From CAZQEZ01 sp964592475 (lineage in GTDB: Bacteria; Bacteroidota; Bacteroidia; Cytophagales; Cyclobacteriaceae), in contig CAZQEZ010000125.1 in NCBI GenBank assembly GCA_964592475.1, forward strand, positions 1-12,407: a stretch of 12,407 nt of DNA, in the 5' to 3' direction. Within the stretch, counting starts at the first letter, position 1; each line of letters opens with the position of its first letter. The notes below the pieces were generated by a model, which was not told where the DNA came from, ran no database searches, and was given only the letters and a program-made list of their open reading frames with translations. The position numbers were made by a program, and so were the translations under genes. This document shows positions 7,299 to 12,407 of this stretch, in pieces.

Positions 7299-8294
7299 TT
7301 GGTTAAAATAGAAAAACTTGAACTAGGAGATTTCCCGCTTCTGCTTGCACCTATGGAAGATGTGAGTGATCCGCCATTTAGAGCAGTTTGCAAAGAAAAT
7401 GGAGCCGACCTTATGTATACTGAGTTTATTTCCTCTGAGGGATTGATTCGAGATGCTGCCAAGAGTCGCCAAAAGCTAGATATTTATGATGATGAACGCC
7501 CTATTGGCATTCAAATATTTGGTGATAAAATTGATTCTATGCGAGAAGCCGCCGCTATTGCCGAAGAAGCGCAACCTGAGCTAATAGATATTAATTATGG
7601 TTGTCCGGTAAAAAAAGTGGCCTGTAAAGGAGCTGGCTCTGGCATATTACTAGATCTGCCTAAAATGCAAGCCATGACCTCGGAGATAGTAAAAAGGGTG
7701 AAATTACCGGTGACCGTGAAAACCAGGCTAGGCTGGGATGATAATACCATAAAAATAGTAGAAGTAACTAAAAGGCTACAGGATGCGGGAATAAAAGCCC
7801 TCACTATTCATGGTCGTACCAGAAAGCAAATGTACAAAGGTGTGGCAGATTGGAGTTATATTGCTGAAGTAAAAAATAACCCGGACATCCATATTCCGAT
7901 ATTTGGCAATGGAGATATTGATTCTCCGCAGAAGGCTCTTGAATATAAAAATAATTATGGCATAGACGGTATGATGATTGGTAGGGCATCTATTGGATAT
8001 CCATGGATATTCAAAGAAATTAAACATTATTTTAAAACGGGTCAGGTCTTACATCCTCCTTCTCTGGCTGAAAGAGTAACAGTTGCAAAAAAACATCTCG
8101 ACTTTTCTGTAAAATGGAAAGGTGAAAAAACCGGAATTTTCGAAATGCGACGTCATTATACCAATTATTTTAAAGGAATACCCGATTTTAAGCCTTATAG
8201 AAAGCTATTAGTTGAATCTGTTTCTATTGCAGAGCTGCATGGTATTTTGGATGAGGTAAGTGAGCGATTTGTAGAGATAAGTTTTGTGGAATAA
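7299..8294 (+). CDS. dusB: tRNA-dihydrouridine synthase (DusB/NifR3 type)
   Basis: An FMN- and NAD(P)H-dependent enzyme that reduces uridines in the tRNA D-loop. The TIM-barrel protein shows LLLAPMEDVSDPPFR near the N-terminus, MYTEFIS, IGIQIFG, the catalytic-cysteine motif NYGCPVKKV (Cys102 from this start), KTRLGW, TIHGRTR, the FMN-phosphate motif IFGNGDI, and MIGRASIGYPWIF. Near the C-terminus, EMRRHYTNYFKGIP is typical of the Bacteroidota branch. No ATG exists between the in-frame stop at 7254-7256 and the conserved core. TTG at 7299 gives MVKIEKLELGDF, matching the usual family N-terminus, and TTG at 7290 would add three residues. The length of 331 aa is normal. The stop overlaps the next gene's ATG by one base (TAATG), so translation is probably coupled to the transporter. 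Confidence 0.92.
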   Translation: MVKIEKLELGDFPLLLAPMEDVSDPPFRAVCKENGADLMYTEFISSEGLIRDAAKSRQKLDIYDDERPIGIQIFGDKIDSMREAAAIAEEAQPELIDINYGCPVKKVACKGAGSGILLDLPKMQAMTSEIVKRVKLPVTVKTRLGWDDNTIKIVEVTKRLQDAGIKALTIHGRTRKQMYKGVADWSYIAEVKNNPDIHIPIFGNGDIDSPQKALEYKNNYGIDGMMIGRASIGYPWIFKEIKHYFKTGQVLHPPSLAERVTVAKKHLDFSVKWKGEKTGIFEMRRHYTNYFKGIPDFKPYRKLLVESVSIAELHGILDEVSERFVEISFVE

Positions 8295-9232
8295 TGAGGA
8301 GATTTTTGGAAACTAATCAGGTGTTTTATAGCTGGTTATTATTATTATCATTGGCATTGATTTGGGGTAGTTCTTTTATTTTAATGAAAAAAGGTCTGGA
8401 GGTTTTTTCTGCCGGTGAAGTGGGCGCAGTGCGCATTATATCTGCCGCGGCTGTATTATTGCCCTTCTCATTGCCAGCTTTAAAAAACCTGAGAAGAGCT
8501 CACTGGAAACTACTGTTCTTGTCAGGATTAGTAGGTAGTTTTTTACCTGCTTTCCTCTTTGCAACAGCACAAACTCAGTTATCTAGTTCACTTACCGGAA
8601 TATTAAATGCACTTACGCCATTGTTCGTGTTAATTTTAGGAGTATTTTTCTTCAAACAAAATCTAACTCGTAAAAATTTAGCAGGAATTACTGTTGGGTT
8701 TGGGGGTAGTTTTCTACTTGTCTTTTCAGGGTCATCTGATGCGTTTTGGTATAGCATAAATTTCTTTACTTTACTCGTTGTTTTAGCAACAGTATTTTAC
8801 GGAACCAATCTTAATTTGATCAAACACTACCTGCAAGATTTATCGCCCGGGGTTATTACCAGTGTAAGTCTTTTGTTGGTAGGACCATTGGCATTAGCCT
8901 ATCTTTTTTCCATGACAGATTTTACAGCTCGATTTTATAATGCTGCTCCAGCCCTTCAATCGCTCAGCTTTATACTCATTTTAGGAGTTATAGGAACGGG
9001 CTTTGCTTTAGTGATTTTCAATAAATTGGTTCAGCTTACCACTCCTGTCTTCACCAGCACTGTTACCTATTTAATTCCTGTAGTAGCTGTGGCGTGGGGA
9101 CTGCTGGATGGAGAGAAAATTTTGCCAAGTCATTTAATTGGAATGGTAACCATTATTTTTAGTATTTATATAATTAATAGCGGAAAAAAAAGAATATTTA
9201 ATAATTTAATCCAAAATTTTAGTGTGATTTAG
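8294..9232 (+). CDS. EamA/DMT-superfamily transporter (RhaT/YdcZ-like permease)
   Basis: A 312-aa inner-membrane protein with about ten hydrophobic helices arranged as two EamA repeats, the usual layout and length of drug/metabolite transporters. The first repeat starts with LALIWGSSFILMKKGL (about 19-34) and includes LTGILNALTPLFVLILGVFF. The second includes VIGTGFALVIFNKLVQLTTPVFTS and a final PVVAVAWGLLDGE segment, both typical of the family. The C-terminus is a short basic cytosolic tail. Substrate cannot be told, since members export amino acids, purines, cofactors or other metabolites. The ATG overlaps the dusB stop by one base, giving a two-gene unit. No functional tie to tRNA modification is apparent, so this looks like a housekeeping pairing. 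Confidence 0.88.
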   Translation: MRRFLETNQVFYSWLLLLSLALIWGSSFILMKKGLEVFSAGEVGAVRIISAAAVLLPFSLPALKNLRRAHWKLLFLSGLVGSFLPAFLFATAQTQLSSSLTGILNALTPLFVLILGVFFFKQNLTRKNLAGITVGFGGSFLLVFSGSSDAFWYSINFFTLLVVLATVFYGTNLNLIKHYLQDLSPGVITSVSLLLVGPLALAYLFSMTDFTARFYNAAPALQSLSFILILGVIGTGFALVIFNKLVQLTTPVFTSTVTYLIPVVAVAWGLLDGEKILPSHLIGMVTIIFSIYIINSGKKRIFNNLIQNFSVI

Positions 9233-9302
9233 AACTTTTTGAAGGCAAGAAAATGTTACCATTTAATACAGTTATTTTTTTTCACATTAAAGATATTAAG
9301 CC

Positions 9303-9782
9303 ATGCAATTCGCCAACAAAATCTCCACATCAATAAAAAATAATGACGTCGAAGAGATCTTATCTCAAATTAATAAAATTGATAAAAAGCTTAAAAATTT
9401 GGTAGCTCTATCTGACGAAGAAAGGCAATCAATACCACATATGGGGAATGCAACTGTTTCCTTTGTATTTGATGTTCTTGAAAAAGCAGAAAGGTATCCT
9501 GAGCTAATTCCTGAAGAGGTTGATTTAGAAGAAATTCAAAAAGACGCTGATTTAATAGCTTCAATTAAAAAAGTTTACAAGCCGCTAAAAGATTTGATAA
9601 AAAAGTTGGAAGATAGTGCCTTAGTAGCCAGTAGTGAAGCGTATTTTCCCGCTTTAGCTATATTCAATTCAATAACCAATGCTAACAGAAAAAATAAGAT
9701 GGACTCCAGGGCAAGCTTTGATAATTACCCTAGAACAAATTCCCAAAACGTCCAATCAAAATTAAAGCACGAAATAGCATAG
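9303..9782 (+). CDS. Conserved uncharacterised Bacteroidota protein (159 aa)
   Basis: A soluble, mostly helical protein without signal peptide or membrane helix. Recognisable blocks are LVALSDEERQSIPHMGN (33-49), FVFDVLEKAERYPELIPEEVDLEEI (54-78), and LEDSALVASSEAYFPALAIFNSI (102-124), followed by a polar, probably disordered tail rich in Asn, Ser and Lys (125-159). I recognise the 'LSDEERxSxPxMG ... D(T/S)xxxAxSEAYxxALxxYNS(I/V)' pattern as a family of short proteins common in Bacteroidota with no assigned function that I know of. I therefore give none. The ATG at 9303 begins 70 bp after the transporter stop. The gene could share that transcript, and no promoter is evident in the gap. It ends at a strong intrinsic terminator. 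Confidence 0.8.
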   Translation: MQFANKISTSIKNNDVEEILSQINKIDKKLKNLVALSDEERQSIPHMGNATVSFVFDVLEKAERYPELIPEEVDLEEIQKDADLIASIKKVYKPLKDLIKKLEDSALVASSEAYFPALAIFNSITNANRKNKMDSRASFDNYPRTNSQNVQSKLKHEIA

Positions 9783-9801
9783 TAGTGTGTTTTCAATAAA
9801 C

Positions 9802-9833
9802 AATAGCTTTTGTCACTGCAAAAGCTATTTTTT
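9802..9833 (+). terminator. Rho-independent terminator after the 159-aa gene
   Basis: An 11-bp perfect stem (AATAGCTTTTG at 9802-9812 with CAAAAGCTATT at 9819-9829) has a 6-nt loop and runs into six T residues (9828-9833). It lies 20 bp after the stop codon. On the opposite strand the tail is only moderately T-rich, so any role in ending hemN transcription would be weaker. Confidence 0.88.
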
Positions 9834-9864
9834 ATTAAATTATAAATAGAAAGGTGATTTATGG

Positions 9865-9975
9865 ATGATCAAAAATTCAGCAGAGCATCTGTTGGAAAGA
9901 TACATGGCAGCAAAAGCTAAAGTTTATATTGATTTACTAAATAAGTTTTTTTCCTCCTGTTTTATTTTTAAATGA
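9865..9975 (+). CDS. Possible small ORF, 36 aa, antisense to the hemN 3' end (speculative)
   Basis: ATG at 9865 opens 36 codons ending in TGA at 9973-9975. The start reads MIKNSAEHLLERYMAAKAK, then a Leu/Asn/Lys helix and a hydrophobic end (FFSSCFIFK). An AAGG (9851-9854) lies about 10 nt upstream, which is notable because Shine-Dalgarno sites are rare in this window. The stretch 9861-9920 is less AT-rich than the flanking gaps. An alternative frame from ATG 9861 gives 19 codons (MDDQKFSRASVGKIHGSKS) with better spacing to the same AAGG. The 3' part overlaps hemN by 52 bp on the opposite strand. It lies after a terminator with no visible promoter, and I recognise no family, so a chance ORF is quite possible. 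Confidence 0.18.
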   Translation: MIKNSAEHLLERYMAAKAKVYIDLLNKFFSSCFIFK

Positions 9976-11282
9976 TCATCAAAAATCATAGCAATATTTC
10001 TAATAAATGGTTTACCTAAATCATGTACCATCAATTGATCATCATTGATGCTGATAAGCCCCTCATGTTGCATTATTTCTAGCTTTTGCCAGGCGTTTTC
10101 ATTCAAAGTTGCCTTTATTTTTTCATTCAAAGCAGCTTGATTTTGGCAAATTAGATCAAGAATAAAATTTTTTATTACAAGGTCTTTAGCTGACAAAAAA
10201 TGACCTTTTGTTAATGCCATCTTTCCATTGTCAATTTCCGCTACATATTCTTCCACTACTTTATTATTTTGACAGTAGCCATATTTAGCATCACTAATAG
10301 AAGATGACCCCAAGCCAATTAACAACTGAGATTTAGAGGTTGTATAACCCATGAAATTACGATGAAGTCGTTTTTCTTTTTTAGCATTTAACAATTCATC
10401 TCCTGGTAAAGCAAAATGGTCCATGCCTATATCTTCGTAACCTAAAGCGAGTAACAATTCCTTACCGGTTTCATATAGTTCTCTTTTTTTCTCATTATCT
10501 GGTAAGTCAGTTTCGGTATAGCCCCGTTGTCCCTTCGCTTTCCAGGGTACATGGGCATAGCTGTAAAATGCAATTCGCTCAGGCATCAGCTTGGCTATCT
10601 GATCCATTGTATGGGTAATAATAGCTTTAGTTTGAAAAGGCAGGCCGTACACCAAATCGAAATTGACTGATTGATACCCGAGTTTACGCGCAGTATGGGT
10701 TACCTTCTCAACATTTTCATAAGGCTGAATCCTGTTGATCGTTTTTTGTATTTTCAAGTCAAAGTCTTGTACTCCAAAGCTCACGCGATTAAAACCTAAA
10801 TCAGCTAAAGCTTCCAGGTGTTCTGTTTTAGTATTATTAGGATGACCTTCAATGCTGAATTCGTGTTGATTATGTACAATGGTTTCTTTCAATATATTAT
10901 TGGCCAGCCAATGTAAATTATTAGCACTAAAAAAAGTGGGTGTGCCTCCACCCAAGTGCATTTCTCTAATAACTGGCTTGGTAGTAAATTGATGTAAATA
11001 CATTTTCCATTCAGCTAATACAGCCGTGATATATGTTTCTTCCACTGAATGATTTTTTGTAATTCGCTTATTGCAACCACAATATGTACATAAGCTTTCA
11101 CAATATGGCAAGTGGATATAAAGACTCATACCCAATTGATTACTCTCATCAAAAGTCTGCTTTACCAACTCAAACCAAGCTCCACTATCCATTTGGTTTA
11201 TTTGCCAAAAAGGTACTGTAGGGTAGCTGGTGTAACGGGGCGCCTGAATATTATATTTTTGTATTAACTTTTGATAATTCAT
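9924..11282 (-). CDS. hemN: Oxygen-independent coproporphyrinogen III dehydrogenase (radical SAM HemN)
   Basis: A cytosolic radical S-adenosylmethionine enzyme that decarboxylates coproporphyrinogen III to protoporphyrinogen IX without O2, for heme synthesis. The 452-aa length matches E. coli HemN. Visible motifs are PRYTSYPT (15-22), SLYIHLPYCESLCTYCGCNK with Cys61, Cys65, Cys68 and Cys70 in the HemN-specific CX3CX2CXC arrangement, LGGGTPTFF (110-118), SIEGHP (in place of the enterobacterial SIEVDP), RVSFGVQDFD, FDLVYGLPFQT, and further on GMDHFALPGDEL and HRNFMGYTT. The extra C-terminal HemN domain is present, which argues for true HemN rather than the shorter heme chaperone HemW. I chose ATG at 11282. 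A TTG at 11288 would add two residues. No other heme gene is adjacent, so it is probably monocistronic. It converges on the 159-aa gene. Confidence 0.94.
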   Translation of the reverse strand: MNYQKLIQKYNIQAPRYTSYPTVPFWQINQMDSGAWFELVKQTFDESNQLGMSLYIHLPYCESLCTYCGCNKRITKNHSVEETYITAVLAEWKMYLHQFTTKPVIREMHLGGGTPTFFSANNLHWLANNILKETIVHNQHEFSIEGHPNNTKTEHLEALADLGFNRVSFGVQDFDLKIQKTINRIQPYENVEKVTHTARKLGYQSVNFDLVYGLPFQTKAIITHTMDQIAKLMPERIAFYSYAHVPWKAKGQRGYTETDLPDNEKKRELYETGKELLLALGYEDIGMDHFALPGDELLNAKKEKRLHRNFMGYTTSKSQLLIGLGSSSISDAKYGYCQNNKVVEEYVAEIDNGKMALTKGHFLSAKDLVIKNFILDLICQNQAALNEKIKATLNENAWQKLEIMQHEGLISINDDQLMVHDLGKPFIRNIAMIFDDHLKIKQEEKNLFSKSI

Positions 11283-11331
11283 TGCCAATTTTTATTTTCA
11301 ATTACTAAACTTGACGTGTGCAATATTATTT

Positions 11332-11339
11332 CAAACTTA
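11332..11339 (-). promoter_or_regulatory. Candidate -7 element for hemN
   Basis: On the minus strand this reads TAAGTTTG, an exact TAnnTTTG match, about 50 bp before the hemN ATG. No TTTG -33 element lies at the normal distance upstream, so support is partial. Confidence 0.33.
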
Positions 11340-11525
11340 AAAAATATATTTGTATTTGTTTAGGCCTTTTACATCATTGGCCGCTTATGAATGCTTTTTT
11401 TAATGCTTATCTTTTGGGGTTATAATAGTAGAACATATTTTTAATAATCTAATTCATTTTGTAAATAAAGTTACGCCCTGTAACATCCATAGAGAGATTT
11501 GTGAGTGAGGTACCACCATCAATAT

Positions 11526-11547
11526 AAAAACAGCCCCTAATCGGGGC
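11526..11547 (-). terminator. Second leftward rho-independent terminator downstream of the DUF2267 gene
   Basis: Read leftward, GCCCC (complement of 11543-11547) and GGGGC (complement of 11533-11537) form a 5-bp all-GC stem with a 5-nt loop. It is followed by TG and then five T residues (complement of 11526-11530). It lies about 90 bp past the DUF2267 stop and behind another terminator, so it is a backup or belongs to an unseen short transcript. Confidence 0.65.
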
Positions 11548-11580
11548 CATTTGCGTGTGATAAATTTACAAGTTAAGTAG

Positions 11581-11614
11581 AAAAAAACCTTATCCATGAA
11601 AAGTCATGGCAAGG
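11581..11614 (-). terminator. Leftward rho-independent terminator of the DUF2267 gene
   Basis: Read leftward, CCTT pairs with AAGG outside an inner stem CCATGA/TCATGG with loop CTTT. A small internal bulge (G on one side, AT on the other) separates the two stems. Seven T residues (complement of 11581-11587) follow immediately. It begins about 22 bp after the DUF2267 stop codon. Confidence 0.78.
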
Positions 11615-11635
11615 AATGTATTTCTTCAATAATAC

Positions 11636-12082
11636 TTAGGGTGTTTCTACCTTCTCAAATATTTTATGGATATCTGCTGGAAGATTAGCTTTTATATCAT
11701 TGATTAATCCTTCGCTCCAATAGCGTTCGCTAATTAATCCAATAGTTCGCTCAATTAATTCTTCGGTAGACTCATTCCAGTTGAATTCTTTTTCTCCATA
11801 CTTACTTTGCTCTTCTTTTACCTTTTGAGTAAACTCCTGCAAACTTTTCAAGCGATCTACATTTTTACGGTATTTCCATTCGTCTACATAAATTGCTTTC
11901 ATAAACATTGGTAATTGAGATATCACATCAAAGTTTTCTTCTATAGAAATTCTATCTCTTAAAGCATGTAAAACGGATTCTAAAATTATACCAGCACGGT
12001 TTACTTCGTCAGGATGGTTAAATTCATTTGCTAGGTGTTTTACAAATGTATGGCCATCGTTTGCATATTTGTCAAAATTCAT
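11636..12082 (-). CDS. DUF2267 domain-containing protein
   Basis: A 148-aa soluble protein. The N-terminal half carries the DUF2267 pattern: FDKYANDGHTFVKHLA (3-18), a helix with RAGIILESVLHALRDRISIEE (29-49), and SQLPMFMKAIYVDEWKYR (55-72). 'VLHALRDRL/ISxEE' followed by 'QLPxxLKAxYxxxW' is the defining core of the family. The second half has FNWNESTEELIERTIGLISERYWSEG and a final helix LPADIHKIF, reading like a second degenerate repeat of the same helical unit. Function is unknown; family members are often near stress-response genes. The start is ATG, and the stop is followed by an intrinsic terminator. It is divergent from a response-regulator gene across 187 bp in which I found no clear promoter consensus. 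Confidence 0.82.
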   Translation of the reverse strand: MNFDKYANDGHTFVKHLANEFNHPDEVNRAGIILESVLHALRDRISIEENFDVISQLPMFMKAIYVDEWKYRKNVDRLKSLQEFTQKVKEEQSKYGEKEFNWNESTEELIERTIGLISERYWSEGLINDIKANLPADIHKIFEKVETP

Positions 12083-12269
12083 AGTTCAAAAAATTTTATA
12101 TTATACATTTATTTATGTTTATATTAATTTAACTGTGAGGACTTTTCAATGTTATCAAACGATAAAAAAAATGAAATAATTTATTAAAACCCCAAAACAT
12201 GAAGATGGATTGCTAGTTAATGGCATTTTATTTGCTTAGATTCTTTTGAGTTTTTTTTAACTAAGTAAA

Positions 12270-12407
12270 ATGAATAATAAATTGCTTCTTATTGATGACG
12301 ATGAAATAGCTTCCTTTTTAGTAGGAAAATTAGCCAAGAAAAACCCATTAATTGATGGATTTGTAGTACAAGAAAATGGTTTAGATGCGATTAATTACTT
12401 ACATAGT
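12270..12407 (+). CDS. Response regulator receiver-domain protein (partial, 3' cut by window edge)
   Basis: The first 46 codons of a gene run off the right edge. ATG at 12270 gives NKLLLIDDDEIASFLVGKL, in which the strand LLLIDDDE supplies the acidic Asp pocket (D9, D10, D11) of a CheY-like receiver domain. The second strand (FVVQENGLDAINYL) follows at the right distance. The phospho-acceptor Asp, expected 15-20 residues later, and any output domain are outside the window. The initial 'LLIDDDEIxxFLxxxLxxK' style is common in Bacteroidota stand-alone receivers, but a longer protein cannot be excluded. It is divergent from the DUF2267 gene. Confidence 0.85.
   Translation, partial: MNNKLLLIDDDEIASFLVGKLAKKNPLIDGFVVQENGLDAINYLHS

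Larger units (their letters stand above)
11283..11635. other. 353-bp non-coding stretch between hemN and the DUF2267 gene
   Basis: This stretch holds the probable hemN promoter near 11332-11339 and two leftward terminator hairpins (11526-11547 and 11581-11614). Between them and the promoter, 11350-11525 has no convincing gene. A small inverted repeat GTTAC-N5-GTAAC lies at 11470-11484. A 33-codon leftward ORF (11449-11550) begins inside the distal terminator and is probably chance. No tRNA or recognisable riboswitch was seen. Confidence 0.5.

Noticed and set aside
7265..7462. Upstream extension of the CPBP protease frame to 7462
   Set aside because: These codons are antisense to the highly conserved dusB N-terminal core and give a Ser-rich, non-membrane sequence unlike the family. 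The ATG at 7264 fits.
11311..11324. FNR/Crp-like site upstream of hemN (TTGACGTGTGCAAT)
   Set aside because: Only the left half matches the TTGAt/c-N4-a/gTCAA type. The right half fails at several positions, so oxygen control cannot be claimed from it.
11470..11484. Inverted repeat GTTAC-N5-GTAAC
   Set aside because: The stem is only 5 bp and AT-containing, with no adjacent terminal repeat partner, direct repeat or solid T-run. It could be chance.
12149..12187. A 12-codon ORF with a good AGGA upstream, before the response regulator
   Set aside because: It is too short, has no leader-peptide features such as codon runs with an attenuator hairpin, and lies in a low-complexity AT-rich gap.

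Overview
The window looks like a chromosomal segment from an AT-rich, pigmented, non-phototrophic member of the Bacteroidota, most likely a Cytophagales or Flavobacteriia relative. This is inferred from the protein types (a CruF/CrtD/CrtA-like carotenoid set, a Bacteroidota-style DusB, and DUF2007, DUF2267 and CPBP proteins), the scarcity of Shine-Dalgarno sites, and scattered TAnnTTTG-like -7 elements. No IS element, CRISPR array, rRNA, tRNA or phage module is visible. The only hint of a mobile-type protein is the C-terminal tail of an Rpn-family nuclease cut by the left edge.

Left part (1-3213): after the Rpn tail comes a carotenoid block. crtD (carotenoid 3,4-desaturase type) and cruF (carotenoid 1,2-hydratase type) run leftward as a pair. 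A CrtA-related oxygenase runs rightward from the same 85-bp divergent gap. Together they would hydrate, desaturate and oxygenate the acyclic (psi) end of a carotenoid, as in saproxanthin/myxol-type pigments. The genes for phytoene synthesis, the main desaturation and ring formation are not in the window.

Middle (3223-7264): a leftward run of membrane-related genes reads CPBP intramembrane protease, DUF2007 protein, cdsA, glutamate dehydrogenase, psd. The first three overlap one another by about 20-26 bp. CdsA makes CDP-diacylglycerol and Psd makes phosphatidylethanolamine, so the run carries the entry and last steps of PE synthesis with a catabolic-type GDH between them. The step that joins them (PssA) is absent here. 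psd ends 9 bp from the convergent end of the crtA-like gene.

Right part (7299-12407): dusB and an EamA-type transporter run rightward with a 1-bp overlap. They start from a very short divergent gap that contains a perfect 20-bp palindrome. A conserved but uncharacterised 159-aa protein follows and ends at a clear intrinsic terminator. hemN (oxygen-independent coproporphyrinogen III dehydrogenase) faces it. Upstream of hemN is a roughly 350-bp stretch with two leftward terminators and a probable hemN promoter. A leftward DUF2267 protein comes next, and the window ends in the first 46 codons of a rightward response-regulator receiver protein.

I see no clearly new multi-gene system. The items most worth a second look are the divergent carotenoid end-group cassette, the palindrome between the protease and dusB, the nested CPBP-DUF2007-cdsA overlaps, and one possible small protein antisense to the hemN 3' end.
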